This document shows, piece after piece, positions 33,617 through 45,302 of a stretch of 64,000 nucleotides of DNA. This DNA comes from Pollutimonas sp963712655 (lineage in GTDB: Bacteria; Pseudomonadota; Gammaproteobacteria; Burkholderiales; Burkholderiaceae_B), in contig CAVQIT010000009.1 in NCBI GenBank assembly GCA_963712655.1, forward strand, positions 186,001 to 250,000, in the 5' to 3' direction. How positions within the stretch are numbered: position 1 is the first letter of the stretch; every line of letters begins with the position of its first letter. The notes beneath the pieces were generated by a model. It worked only from the letters and a program-made list of their open reading frames with translations. It was not told the origin of the DNA and searched no databases. The position numbers were made by a program, and so were the translations under genes.

Positions 33617-34438
33617 TAGGCGCGCGCGGGCCTGTGGCCGAGTTTTTGGGAAATGGCCGTGGCGCAGTCTTTCAAAGCCAGGGCAATCGGCCCTTGCGGG
33701 CTGGCGTCGAAAAATGTGGACGGTCCCAGGCTGGTCAGCGCCAGCACGATATTGCCGCGAATGATCGAATACAGGGACCGACAGCGCATCGATGCCGGGT
33801 AGCGGATTGCCCAGGGCCTGCGCCAGGCCCGCTTGCCTGATGCGCGACAGCATGGCGTCCAGGATATCGGCGCTGGGCCGCAAGGGGCTGATGCTGGTGA
33901 CGACCGCCGTGTCGCCGGCTTCGCGTTCTATATAGTGCTGAGCGATTCTGGGCGGCAGCCAGGCGGCGAAGACATGGCCTGTTGCCGTGTGCAGCATGGA
34001 CATGACCGTACCCTTGCGCATATTCACGTGCACGGGATAGCTGGCTTCCGAGATATGTATCATGGTCGGTCCATGCGAGCCCAGCACGGCGATCGCCAGC
34101 GTATGCCCGATCTGGCCGGCCAGCCGATTGACTTCCGGCAGCGCGACGCGCACGGGGTCCAGGCGCTGCAGGCTGACCAGGCCCATTTGCAATGCGAATG
34201 GGCCTAGCTCGTACTGGCCGGTGACAGCGTCTTGCTGAACCAGGCCTACACGGGTGAAGCTGACCAGATAGGGATGGGCTTTTGCCGATGTCATGCCGGC
34301 GCGCGCGGCCAAGTCGCCCAAAGTCAGGGCGGCGCCCGTGTCGACCAGCGCCGCCAGCAGGGGAAAGCCGGTTTCTACCGATTGAATGCTGCGCCGCCCG
34401 TCGTTGGCGGGTTTGGGCACTGGTTTTTTTTCGCGCAT
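33617..34438 (-). pseudogene. IclR-family transcriptional regulator, frame broken near the 3' end
   Basis: An IclR winged helix (SIQSVETGFPLLAALVDTGAALTLGDLAARAGMTSAKAHPYL) and effector domain (HISEASYPVHVNMRKGTVMSMLHTATGHVFAAW) read normally to VPVFDHS. A one-base insertion near 33754-33759 then shifts the frame. Removing it gives the expected ending (NIVLALTSLGPS..., stop at 33617-33619). As written, translation runs on to 33602 with an unrelated tail. Probably an intact gene with a sequence error, at the left edge of the frameshift-rich block. Confidence 0.8.
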
Positions 34439-34538
34439 GGATAAATGGTGTATGTTTTATCTGGATATTACCCGCCTTTGCCCGGCTGGATACGGGAAGG
34501 CGTTAAAATGGCCTAACTTTTTACTGAGTCTATTCGTC

Positions 34539-35725
34539 ATGAACAAGCCATCCGATATGGATTTCGATGCTGCACAATCCAGCGATATCTCTTCTGTCAC
34601 CGAAATCGTCGCCGAACTGCGCGCCGGCCGCATGGTGATCCTGGTCGACGAAGAAGACCGCGAGAACGAAGGCGACCTGGTCATGGCCGCCGAACACGTC
34701 ACGCCCGAGGCCATCAATTTCATGGCGCGCTACGGCCGCGGCCTGATCTGCCTGACGCTGACCGAAGAGCGCTGCCGCCAGCTGGACCTGCCCCTGATGG
34801 TCAGCGCGCAACGGCACCACGCACGGCACCAATTTCACCGTGTCCATCGAAGCCGCCGAAGGGCGTGACACCGGCATTTCGGCCGCCGACCGCGCGCGCA
34901 CCGTGCAGGCCGCGGTCGCGCGCGACGCCAAGCCGGCCGACCTGGTCCAGCCCGGCCATATCTTTCCGCTGCAGGCGGCGCACGGCGGCGTGCTGGTGCG
35001 CGCCGGCCACACCGAGGCCGGCTGCGACCTGACGGCGCTGGCCGGCCTGACGCCCGGCCGTCGGTGATCTGCGAAGTGCTGAACGACGACGGCACCATGG
35101 CGCGCCTGCCCGACCTGAACGAGTTTCGCCCGCGAGCACGGCATCAAGATCGGCACCATCGCCGACCTGATCCAGTACCGCAGCGAGCACGAGTCGCATG
35201 GTCGAGCGGCGTGGCCAGCGCCGCATGCAGACCGCCGCAGGGCGTGTTCCGCGCGGTGACTGTACCGCGACTACCCCCAGCGGCTCGCCGCACCTGGCGC
35301 TGGTGCACGGCGATATCGACGCCCGAGCGCGAAACGCTGGTGCGCGTGCACGAACCGACCATACGCTGCTGGATTGTTCGAAGTGGGCAACAGCAGCCAT
35401 AGCTGGAGCGTGCCCGCTGCCCTCGAAGGCGATTGCCGCCGCGCCTTCCGGCGTTGTTGTCATGCTCAATTGCCAGGCGGGCGTCCGATTGCTGTTCAAG
35501 CAATTCGAATCCTGGAACCGAGGCGGCCAGCCACGATACGCAGGCTGCCGAGCGCGAAAGCCGCTATGGACTTGCTTACTTACGGCATCGGCGCGCAGAT
35601 CATGCGCGATCTGAACGTAGGCCAGATGAACCTGTTGGCACGGCCACGACAAAATGCCTAGCATGACCGGGTTTTCCCTGACCATGACGGGTTACGATAG
35701 CTGGAACCGACTCTCCACCCCATAA
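34539..35725 (+). pseudogene. ribBA: Bifunctional 3,4-dihydroxy-2-butanone-4-phosphate synthase / GTP cyclohydrolase II-like protein, multiply frameshifted
   Basis: The start is clean: MNKPSDMDFDAA...VILVDEEDRENEGDLVMAAEHVTPEAINFMARYGRGLICL, which is the RibB active site. The frame shifts after LPLMVSA (about 34807), and later pieces continue in other frames: AAHGGVLVRAGHTEAG, then RibA-like HLALVHGDI, FEVGNSSHSWSVP, and MDLLTYGIGAQIMRDLNVGQMNLLA. The end MTMTGYDSWNRLSTP stops at 35723-35725. Together they make one gene of about 395 codons for riboflavin synthesis. It heads the ribH-nusB-thiL-pgpA string. The RibA half has lost clear zinc-site residues, as usual in RibBX-like proteins, so GTP cyclohydrolase activity is doubtful. 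Confidence 0.85.
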
Positions 35726-35741
35726 CAGGACATACTGACTC

Positions 35742-36264
35742 ATGAACCCATATACCCTTACTCCCGATCTGAACGGCGAAGGTCTGCATATCTGCATAGT
35801 CCGTGCTCGTTTCAACGAGAACATCGGGAAGCCGGAACTCGAGATCCTGCCTGGAAGAACTGGGCAAGCTGGGCGTCGATGAGCGCGACATCATGGTGGT
35901 GACGGTGCCCGGCGCGCTGGAAATGGGCGTCACGCTGGCGCAAATGGCCAAACCTGCGAATTCGACGCGCTGATCGCGCTGGGCGCGGTCATACGCGGCG
36001 AAACCTATCATTTCGAAATCGTCAGCAATGAAAGCGCCGCGGCCATCAGCCGTGTAGTCGCTCGAAACCGGCATTCCGATCGCCAATGGCGTGCTGACCA
36101 CCGATACCGAAGAACAGGCGCTAGAGCGCGCGTCCGACAAAGGCCGCGATTGCGCCCGCGCGCCGTCGAAATGGCCAACCTGGTGGCCGCGCTGGAACCC
36201 GAAGTCGAAGACGAAGACGATGAGGACGAGAAGAAGACAGGACGAAGATTTTGACGACAAGTAA
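35742..36264 (+). pseudogene. ribH: 6,7-dimethyl-8-ribityllumazine synthase, frameshifted
   Basis: Begins MNPYTLTPDLNGEGLHICIVRARFNE. After frame changes near 35825-35850, 35955 and 36060 the remaining pieces read LGVDERDIMVVTVPGALEMGVTLAQMAK, ALIALGAVIRGETYHFEIVSNESA and IANGVLTTDTEEQALERA, with an acidic tail ending at TAA 36262-36264. This is the penultimate enzyme of riboflavin synthesis. It is 16 bp after ribBA. Indels, not stop mutations, break the frame. Confidence 0.85.
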
Positions 36265-36757
36265 AACGCAGGGCGCGCCTTCGGGCGCTGCTCCCAAAGC
36301 CAACACTCGCAGCGCCCGCCGCCGCGCGCGCGAATTCGCCTTGCAAGGCGTGTACTCATGGCTGCTGCAAGGGCGACGACCGGCCGCAAGAGGCGGGCGA
36401 GATCGACGCGCACATCGCGCGATGCCGAAGGGTTCGAGGAAGCCGACGCGACCTGGTTCAAGACGCTGCTGCATGGCGTCGCTGCGCGAAGCGCCCGGTC
36501 TGCGCGAGTAAGCTTCATGCCCTATCCTCGATCGTCCGCTGGCCGAATTGTCGCCGGTCGAGCACGGCATCTTGCTGATCGGCAGTCTTCGAACTGATCC
36601 ACCATACCGAATGCCATACAAGGTCGCGATCAACGAAGCCGTCGAACTGGCCAAGTCGTTCGGCGGCACCGACGGCTTCAAGTTCGTCAACGGCGTGCTG
36701 GACAAGCTGGCCGCCGATGTTCGGCCCGACGAAGTGACAGGCAGCTGGCGCCGTTAG
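36251..36757 (+). pseudogene. nusB: Transcription antitermination protein NusB, frameshifted
   Basis: Probable TTG start at 36251 inside the ribH end: MTTSKTQGAPSG...RSARRRAREFALQGVYSWLLQG, the NusB N-terminus with a basic extension. After several indels near 36370-36600 the C-terminal half is intact: LSPVEHGILLIGS, MPYKVAINEAVELAKSFGGTDGFKFVNGVLDKLA, stop at 36757. NusB acts in rRNA antitermination with NusE. The ribH-nusB order is the usual one. Confidence 0.85.
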
Positions 36758-36769
36758 CCTGCAGCGGTC

Positions 36770-37736
36770 GTGTTGACATATGGCGAATTCGACCTTATCG
36801 CGCGTTATTTCTCCCGTCCGGCGCCGCCAGGCTTCCTGGGCGTGGGGGACGATTGCGCCTTGTTGCCGTCGGCGCCCGGCCATCATCTGGCCACCAGCAC
36901 CGACCTTCTGATCGAAGGCCGGCATTTTTTTGCCGATGTCGATCCGGCCGCGTTGGGCCACAAGTCGCTGGCGGTCAATTTGTCGGACCTGGCCGCCATG
37001 GGCGCGCGCCCGGTGGCTTGCGTGCTGGCCTGGCCTTGCCCGTGCGATCGACGACCTGGCTGGCCGCTTTTTCGCGCGGCTTGTTACGAGCTTGCCGACA
37101 AGGCACGGATGCCCGCTGATCGGCGGCGATACCACGCGCAGCACATCGGGCATCGTCATCAGCGTGACGGTCATGGGGCAGGTCAGGCCGGAACAGGCCC
37201 TGCGCCGCGCGGCGGCCCGCGTCGGCGACGACATCTGGATTTCCGGCACGCTGGGCGCGGCCGATATTGCCTTGCGCCTGCTGCAACACACCTTGCCGGA
37301 TAATCCGGCGTTGCTTGCGGCCACGCGCGCAGCCCTGGAAAGGCCATGGCCGCCCTGGGGCTTTGCGCAGCAATTGGCCGGCGTGGCGCATGCGGCACTG
37401 GACATTTCCGACGGTCTGGCGCAAGACCTGGGGCATATCTTGAAGGCCAGCAACTGCGGGGCGGAGCTGGATTACAATGCCCTGCCGGTGGACCCGGCCT
37501 TGCAGGGCCTGGACAGCCAGCTGGTGCAAAGCGCTGTCCTTGCCGGCGGCGATGTGTACCAGCTGTGTTTTACAGCTCCCCCCGCCGCCAGGCAGCGCAT
37601 ATTGGCGTTGGCTGACGCGGCATCGCAGCAGGTGGCGCGGGCAGGCCGGATTACAGCGGAAGCCGGGTTGCGCATACGGGGCGCCGATGCCAGGCTTATT
37701 ATGCTGGGGAATGCCGGTTTCGATCATTTTTCCTGA
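36770..37736 (+). pseudogene. thiL: Thiamine-monophosphate kinase, frameshifted
   Basis: The GTG start at 36770 gives LTYGEFDLIARYFSRP...GVGDDCALL and TDLLIEGRHFF...KSLAVNLSDLAAMGARP, the ThiL ATP/Mg site. The frame is lost near 37030-37120 (several one-base indels) and is regained from LIGGDTTRSTSGIVISVTVMG to the stop at 37734-37736, through VGDDIWISGTLG and LDISDGLAQDL. ThiL phosphorylates thiamine monophosphate to the diphosphate cofactor. It follows nusB by 12 bp. Confidence 0.88.
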
Positions 37737-37767
37737 TCTTTCTTCGAAAATATTTTAAGACCCTTGT

Positions 37768-38293
37768 ATGCCGGTTATTGATACTGACTCCCAGACCGAT
37801 ACTGCCTTCAAGCCCAGCGCCGCCTGGGTGTTCCGGTCTTTCCCCCGCATTATTTCATTTGGCTTGGGCAGCGGTTTGATCCGGCCCGCCCCAGGCACCT
37901 GGGGCACGCTGCTGGGATGGCTGTCGTGGGTGTTGCTTGTTGCGCCGCCTGCCGGATTCTTACCTGGCCGTTTTCTTGCCGGCCGCGTTTGCGCTGGGCT
38001 GCTGGACTTGCCATCGCGTGGGCAAGGAAATGGGCAGAAAGGACGACGGCGGCATGGTCTGGGATGAAATCGTCGCGTTCTGGCTGGTGCTGTGGCTGAC
38101 GCCGGACTCCTTCCTGGCGCAATTGCTGGCCTTCGCGGTCTTCCGTTTTTTCGATATCGTCAAGCCTGCTCCCATCAACTTCTTCGACCGTCATTTCAAG
38201 AATGGTTTTGGCGTGATGTGGGATGATATCGTGGCGGCGGCCTATAGTTTGCTGGTAATCGCCATTCTGGTCAGACTCGAGGTGTTTCCATGA
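37768..38293 (+). pseudogene. pgpA: Phosphatidylglycerophosphatase A, one frameshift
   Basis: The first 65 codons read MPVIDTDSQTDTAF...FGLGSGLIRPAPGTWGTLLGW. A one-base shift near 37950 moves to the second frame (LPDSYLAVFLPAAFALGCWTC...GMVWDEIVAFWLVL...FDIVKPAPINFFD), ending at 38293. The combined protein is a normal-length integral membrane PgpA that dephosphorylates phosphatidylglycerol phosphate. The next gene, cinA-like, overlaps its end by 4 nt. Confidence 0.87.
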
Positions 38294-38796
38294 TGAATAA
38301 CGATCCTTTGGTTTATGCGCCAATACTCGGGCAATTGCTGCTTGATCGCGGCTGGATGCTGGCCTGCGCCGAATCGTGCACGGGCGGCTTGTTGGCTGCC
38401 GCCATGACCGATACGCCGGGCTCCAGCCAGTGGTTCGATCGCGGCTTTGTCACCTATAGCAATGCGGCCAAGGCCGAACAGTTGCTGGTGAATGTCGATA
38501 CGCTGGAGCGCTTTGGCGCGGTCAGCGAAGAAACCGCCATGGAAATGGCGGCCGGCGTACTGACAGTGGCCCAGCCGGCGCACTTGAGCATATCCACCAC
38601 CGGCATTGCCGGGCCTGGCGGCGGAACGCCGGGCAAGCCCGTGGGGATGGTGTGCTTTGGCGTTGCCCAGCGTACTTCGCAGGGCATCGTGACCCGCGCC
38701 ATGACCAAGATATTCGAAGGCGACCGCCGGCAAATCCGCAATGCTTCGGTTGCCTTTGCGCTGGATGCCGCCATCAATTTCATCGAGCCGCGTTAA
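38290..38796 (+). CDS. pncC: CinA-family nicotinamide-nucleotide amidohydrolase (PncC-like)
   Basis: A 168-aa intact CinA C-terminal-domain protein. Motifs are LACAESCTGGLLAAAMTD, SNAAKAEQLLVN, and ISTTGIAGPGGGTPGKPVGMV. The family deamidates NMN to NaMN in pyridine nucleotide recycling. Its ATG overlaps the pgpA stop, so it ends the ribBA-to-pncC gene string. It overlaps pyrF by 17 nt tail to tail. It is one of few intact genes in the indel-rich block. Confidence 0.92.
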   Translation: MMNNDPLVYAPILGQLLLDRGWMLACAESCTGGLLAAAMTDTPGSSQWFDRGFVTYSNAAKAEQLLVNVDTLERFGAVSEETAMEMAAGVLTVAQPAHLSISTTGIAGPGGGTPGKPVGMVCFGVAQRTSQGIVTRAMTKIFEGDRRQIRNASVAFALDAAINFIEPR

Positions 38797-39595
38797 TCGC
38801 ATCCCGAGTCGCGCGCGCGGCCAGCGCGGCCGCTACGCGCCAGTCATCCCCGCCGCTGGCATACAGAATGGCGCGGGAAGAATTGATCATCATCCCCGTT
38901 CCCCGGCTATTGCAGCCGGCCTTGACGGTAGACAGTATGTCGCCGCCCTGGGCGCCGATGCCAGGCACCAGCAAGGGCATATCACCCACCCGCGCTCGCA
39001 CCTTGGCGATTTCGTCGGGGAAGGTCGCGCCCACCACCAAGGCGCACTGACCATTGGTGTTCCATTGATCCGCCACCAGTCCGGCCACGTGAAGGTACAA
39101 GGGGGTGTTGTCTTTGGATTCGATGAACTGCAGGTCGGAGCCGCCCTTGTTCGAGGTGCGGCATAAAACGATGACCCCTTTGCTTTTCCAGGCCAGATAA
39201 GGTTCGATGGTATCGAAGCCCATATAAGGATTGACCGTGACCGCGTCGGCTTGATAGCGCTCGTAGGCTTCGCGGGCGTACTGTTCGGCGGTGGAGCCGA
39301 TATCGCCGCGCTTGGCGTCCAGCACTATCGGCAAGCCTGGATGATGTTCGTGTATGTATTCGCACAGGGCTTCAAGCTGGTCTTCGGCGCGCTGCGCTGA
39401 AAAGTAGGCAATTTGCGGTTTTATGCCGCAGGCATATTGCGCGGTGACATCGACAATGGCGCGGCAGAACTCGAAAATCGCATTGGGCCGGCCCTGCAGC
39501 TCGGCGGGGAACCGTTGCGGATCTGGATCCAGCCCTATCATCAGCAGCGAATTGGAAGCGGCCCAGGCATGTTCGAGTTTTTGTGTAAAGATCAT
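38780..39595 (-). CDS. pyrF: Orotidine 5'-phosphate decarboxylase (type 2)
   Basis: A 271-aa TIM-barrel enzyme making UMP from OMP. The N-terminus SLLMIGLDPDPQRFP and the catalytic lysine motif DAKRGDIGSTA (residues 93-103) are clear. The length and the PYMGFDTIEPYL and RTSNKGGSDLQ segments mark the longer type 2 form found in betaproteobacteria. It lies 35 bp downstream of the dgkA gene. Confidence 0.95.
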   Translation of the reverse strand: MIFTQKLEHAWAASNSLLMIGLDPDPQRFPAELQGRPNAIFEFCRAIVDVTAQYACGIKPQIAYFSAQRAEDQLEALCEYIHEHHPGLPIVLDAKRGDIGSTAEQYAREAYERYQADAVTVNPYMGFDTIEPYLAWKSKGVIVLCRTSNKGGSDLQFIESKDNTPLYLHVAGLVADQWNTNGQCALVVGATFPDEIAKVRARVGDMPLLVPGIGAQGGDILSTVKAGCNSRGTGMMINSSRAILYASGGDDWRVAAALAARATRDAINAAR

Positions 39596-39630
39596 GAGTG
39601 CGTACAGAGTTTTCTATGGTTGCTACGGTA

Positions 39631-40029
39631 TCAGATTTCAGGTCCGAACATGTGGGCGCCAATAACGGACAGCCAGACCAGGGCGCAAAATACAATCGAC
39701 AGCATGACTGCCGCGCTGCCCAAGTCCTTGGCGCGTCCTATCAAGGGATGATGTTCGGTGGTGATGGTATCGGCCAAGGCTTCCAGGGCGGAATTCAGTA
39801 TCTCGACGATCAGGATGAAAAACAGCGCGCCTATCAACAATAGCATTTCGCCTATGCCGCGGCTTATCCAGACTGCGACAGGAATAAGCAAGGCCGCCAG
39901 CAGCAGTTCTTGCCGGAACGCGGCTTCATGCCTGAATGCCGCGGCCAGGCCCTGGGCCGAGTAGCGCAAGGCATTGAACAAACGGCCAAAACCGCCTTTG
40001 CTTTTGTAGGGTGAATGGTTGGGAGTCAT
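39631..40029 (-). CDS. dgkA: Diacylglycerol kinase
   Basis: A 132-aa membrane protein with three hydrophobic helices. The family signature is EILNSALEALADTIT, preceded by FRHEAAFRQELLLAALLIPVA and followed by the AKDLGSAAVML helix. It phosphorylates diacylglycerol in the inner membrane. I start at the ATG at 40029. The frame stays open far upstream through the groEL region because of an indel, and that part is not DgkA. Confidence 0.93.
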   Translation of the reverse strand: MTPNHSPYKSKGGFGRLFNALRYSAQGLAAAFRHEAAFRQELLLAALLIPVAVWISRGIGEMLLLIGALFFILIVEILNSALEALADTITTEHHPLIGRAKDLGSAAVMLSIVFCALVWLSVIGAHMFGPEI

Positions 40030-40184
40030 GGGCCAGGATAAGTATTGGCAAAGCCGCATGGACAAGAATTGCCCAGGCCGGCACAGATCGATATTATGCC
40101 TGTAAACCTGCAAAGCCTTTGCCGGGACGGTTGCGTGGCAATATGCGCTGATCGGGTCTGCTTCGAAACAAAGGGGCATCAAAC

Positions 40185-40212
40185 AAAAAAGCCCTCGACG
40201 AATCGAGAGCTT
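40185..40212 (-). terminator. Intrinsic terminator of the groESL operon
   Basis: On the minus strand a 9-bp stem (with one G-U pair) around TTCG is followed by six T (complement of 40185-40190). It lies about 60 bp past the groEL stop. A shorter T-rich run on the other side could make it bidirectional. Confidence 0.85.
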
Positions 40213-40271
40213 CTTTTTCCTGGATGGCCTGGGCGCAAGGCCCAGGCCGGCAGAAGGAAGATGGCGCTGGC

Positions 40272-41922
<1,651 letters not shown>

Positions 41923-41976
41923 GAAATATTCCTTGAATTGATTCAGTTCGAGGGGATCGGGAATGTAGCAGCGGAC

Positions 41977-42261
41977 TTACTGGACCGCCAGGATTTCTTC
42001 TTCGCGAATGACGAGCAGTTCTTCGCCATCGACCTTGACGGCCTGGCCGGCGTACTTGCCGAACAGGACCTTGTCGCCGACTTTGAGGTCAACCGGAGCG
42101 ACTTTGCCGTCTTCGTTCTTCTTGCCGGGGCCGACGGCCAGCACTTCGCCTTGATCGGGCTTTTCGGCGGCGCTGTCGGGGATCACGATACCCGAGGCGG
42201 TCTTGCGTTCGTTGTCCATGCGCTTGACGATCACGCGATCGTGCAAAGGACGAAGTGCCAT
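41977..42261 (-). CDS. groES: Co-chaperonin GroES
   Basis: A 94-aa intact GroES: MALRPLHDRVIVKRMDNERKT with the mobile loop (KTASGIVIPDSAAEKPDQG), then VLAVGPGKK and KVGDKVLFGKYAGQAVKVDGEELLV. It caps the GroEL ring. AGGAG precedes the ATG at 42261. The CIRCE element lies 57 bp upstream, so the operon is under HrcA heat-shock repression. Confidence 0.97.
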   Translation of the reverse strand: MALRPLHDRVIVKRMDNERKTASGIVIPDSAAEKPDQGEVLAVGPGKKNEDGKVAPVDLKVGDKVLFGKYAGQAVKVDGEELLVIREEEILAVQ

Positions 42262-42317
42262 GAAGGAACTCCTGTTTTAATGTCTATTGATGAAAAAATA
42301 AGCGTTAGGGCGGGGCG

Positions 42318-42344
42318 TTAGCACTCAACCACTACGAGTGCTAA
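42318..42344. promoter_or_regulatory. CIRCE element (HrcA operator) of groESL
   Basis: TTAGCACTC (42318-42326), nine bases, GAGTGCTAA (42336-42344): a perfect consensus CIRCE inverted repeat, located upstream of groES. HrcA binds it to repress groESL until heat shock. Confidence 0.96.
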
Positions 42345-42846
42345 TTATAAGGACGAAGTGAATATCTTCAAGGGGGGGAATGGGTTTGTTACATATTGGT
42401 ATCGTTTGCAGAATAACTTGAACTTTTTGCAGAATAACCTGAACCTTCCAGGAAAATTATCGATTGCCAGTGAGTTTGCTGTGGATTCTCATCCAGTTGT
42501 CGACTTTCATTCAGTCTGCAAATTACGTCACTCAGTTTGTAACTCCAAAAAACAGTAAAGACGGGCAAAAGATGCGCCCTACAAGCCTTTTTGGTCTTAA
42601 CATGAGCTTTAGATCCTTGAGTTTTTCTGAAGTTTGAACACGGAATCACCTATCCGTGCTGTTTTCGACTCAGGGCACACAATTTTTACTATACGGCCAA
42701 CGGTATTATCCGTACGAAACCCACATCGCCCGGTAGACAATGCAGCCATTGTCAATATCAGCGCATCAGCCGTGCGGAGTAAATCAGACGACTCCCACTA
42801 CCAGTTGTCGCGATTGAACATCGCATCGACACTGTCAAACGGGCGC
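42345..42846. other. Gene-free left edge of the accessory island
   Basis: About 500 bp between the CIRCE element and the end of the nSTAND3 gene. It is clearly more AT-rich than the core sequence to its left. It contains a 21-bp tandem repeat (42405-42446) and several loosely similar TTTGC/TTTGTAAC motifs, but no convincing gene, tRNA or integrase. Confidence 0.6.
42405..42446. repeat. Two tandem copies of a 21-bp unit
   Basis: TTTGCAGAATAAC(T/C)TGAAC occurs at 42405 and again at 42426, with a period of 21 bp. This spacing places copies on the same DNA face and recalls binding sites at the ends of mobile elements. The role is not known. Confidence 0.6.
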
Positions 42847-45123
42847 CTACTCGTCAAGATCGCTGAAAATCGATCGATCCTTTGTTTTCCTTGGAACGCT
42901 TGCAGAAGGTACGCCTGTAAAGAAACTTTCGCCTTCTTCGGCAGACTTGCGCGCTTCTACTTTTGACTTGGCATCATCAATAGCGTGTTGAAGCTCGCAA
43001 AGTCGGCTGGCTATACCATCGCCGTCTACATGGATTGACTGCAGTTCACTGACAAACGACTCGACCCTCGAAAATTGATCGTCAATGTCCGAGTCTGGAT
43101 CCGCCTTCATTGAAAGATCATCAATTTGAGACGGAATTTCTTTTTCAAGCATATCCACAAGCTTGATCGACAATCTCATAAGCTCATGAGGCTGAAGTAT
43201 TGCCAAAATTCTTTCGTTCGAGAGGAAAGAGACATCAAGCGCGCCAAAGGCCGCACGCTTTAGCAATTCGTAGGTGTTCCACCTCGTGGAGTCAGGAAGG
43301 AGCCCCATCGCGTGAGCCTTTGCGTGTATTAACACCTCGCCATGATAGTCGATGCCCATCCACCGGTTTGGTGATCCCTCACGGCCAAAAAAGCCTGGAT
43401 CCGCCTTGAGAACAGACGCGACGATGCTATCTGGGGCGCGCCGGTCAAGGAACCGGAATAGCTGCTCGTTCAACTCCCTTTCGTTAGGGGTCTCGATCAG
43501 CCGCTCTACTAAGCTATCAAAGTAGCGCGACGGGATCAATACGGCGTCTTGCACGGTCTGTGCACCCTCGCAAACTACTTCCGCCAAAAGAGTTTCGGTC
43601 TTCGCTCCCTTGACGTATAGCTCGACTAAGTCCGGTCGCGAACTGAGAATGCCGCTGACAGCGTCGGCGAAGGTAGGATGGAAGTAGCTCCAGTATGGTT
43701 GACCACCGTCCTCACGTTTGACGAGGAACGCACCCTCCAGCTGCTCTAGGGCTTGTGTTACCCCTGCTACGGATGTTCCGTACTTATCGGCAACAAGCTT
43801 GCACTCATCGTCGGCAAAGTTGTGTACTGGAAGCCGGGATCTGGACAAGAACACTAGTGTCATCGCTGCCTGTTGGGCCTCCGTAAGTTTCGGAAAGTAC
43901 CCCTTAGGAACTCCTGAGGGGCACGAACGAACTCCGTTAGGTCCTTAGGAATATTTCGAATCCCTGCGGTATAGTTAGGATCACCGAGTCTTCTGGCGAT
44001 CTCTGGAAATAAACTAGCCTCCTCGGCTAATGATTGAAGATACGGCTTAACACTTGTTTTCCACTTATTTGGTTGCTGCCCAGCCTTTACATGGTTGTAT
44101 AGAATTTGCTGGCGCTCTTCGGGTGAAAGCCCCCCAACATTGACAACAGCTTTTCTATTCGCCAAGAGCGGATGATTGCGCGTTCCGAGCTTGCTGTTCG
44201 CCTCGTTCCAAATATGAGTTCTCGAAGTGAGGATGAAATGATTTCCTTGTTCAATTGCAGCCTTCATTTTGGGCATGAACTCAATCCAGGCATTGACGTA
44301 ATCGTCTCGCATTTGATTGGCGCCAAATGCGTCGTCAACCCAAAACAGCCTCCGCGGCTCGTTTGGATTCCAATGAGAACGCATGTCCAACGGACCTTCG
44401 CACTTAAAGCACTCCAATTGGTTGGAGTCGATCGCCATTGTTGAGAGAATCGCGGCCAGCATCGACTTTCCGATGGCAGGAGGTCCGAGCAATAGAACCA
44501 ATTTATGCTCTCCAAGGATTCGGATGGCCGTTTTTGTGAGCTGTAGTGGGTACATAGACGCGCAGACTAGGAAGCAGGTGGGCCAATAATGCTCGTGTTT
44601 GTGATGCTGACCGTTCATCGACGATCATCGAAAGGTCGCCCAGACCATAAACACGAGGAACGAGGGCACTCAGCCTTACGCTCTTCTTGATTTCTCCCGC
44701 GATCCACTCGCGACCAAGAATGTACGGCTCCTTAACGCCTCTAGCGAGCAACTGATCGCGAATTTGACCTGCGATTGGTGCATCCACGCCCAGGCTGGTG
44801 ATGAAGTAATAGGTGTCGGCCCGGCCTTCTGCTACCAGGGTCTCAACTTTCCTCAGTTCACCAGTGATGTCCGAAACCTTGAGCCTTTGCTCAGCTTTAG
44901 CGCTGAACTTGCACTGGACTGTGCCTTGCTTGATGCCTTCCGTCGCCGATAGGAGGAAAACAGCGTCCTGACCACCGTCTTGTGCCTCTCTGTAGATTGA
45001 TATGGTGCGCTGGAGCGACTCCTCGCTAATTTGGGCGCACAAGTCTTGGAACGCTTTCCAGCCCAGCGTATGCAAGGCAAAGTCGGTATGGTAGGCTTGA
45101 GCTATAGGTGTGGCGTTCGGCAT
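42847..45123 (-). pseudogene. Restriction-endonuclease-like / nSTAND3 NTPase fusion, two homopolymer frameshifts
   Basis: One gene of about 755 codons read in three frames. The N-terminal Mrr-like nuclease part (FALHTLGWKAFQDLCAQI, then REAQDGGQDAVF and the QxK in VQCKFSAKA) ends in frame 1 near 44530. The STAND NTPase follows (P-loop LLGPPAIGKSML, Walker B RLFWVDDAFG, sensor ILTSRTHIW). A C-terminal helical/winged-helix part covers about 43860 down to 42847. The frame changes sit at an A5 run (about 44530; four A would join) and a G4 run (about 43890; five G would join). Such NTPases act as pathogen sensors that trigger an attached effector; here that would be DNA cleavage. Confidence 0.75.
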
Positions 45124-45302
45124 AGTGTAAAACTCTTCTGGAATAATTCTGGTGTCATGCAGAGACGTCAGCTCCTTGAGGGGGGGGAGTCATGCAGTAT
45201 TTACCTTGAGCGTTGCATATTCGCCAACATAGTTTGCTTCTCGTTTTGGTTTACGTCCTTTCTGAAGAGGGGCAAACTCCGTACTAATGAGCATAGAGTA
45301 AG

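Noticed and set aside
34440..34538. Possible FMN riboswitch in front of ribBA
   Set aside because: The gap to the divergent IclR gene is only about 100 bp and I do not find the conserved RFN helices.
42389..42649. Short minus-strand frame (86 codons) at the island edge
   Set aside because: No family, no ribosome site, and it crosses the tandem repeats; probably chance in AT-rich DNA.
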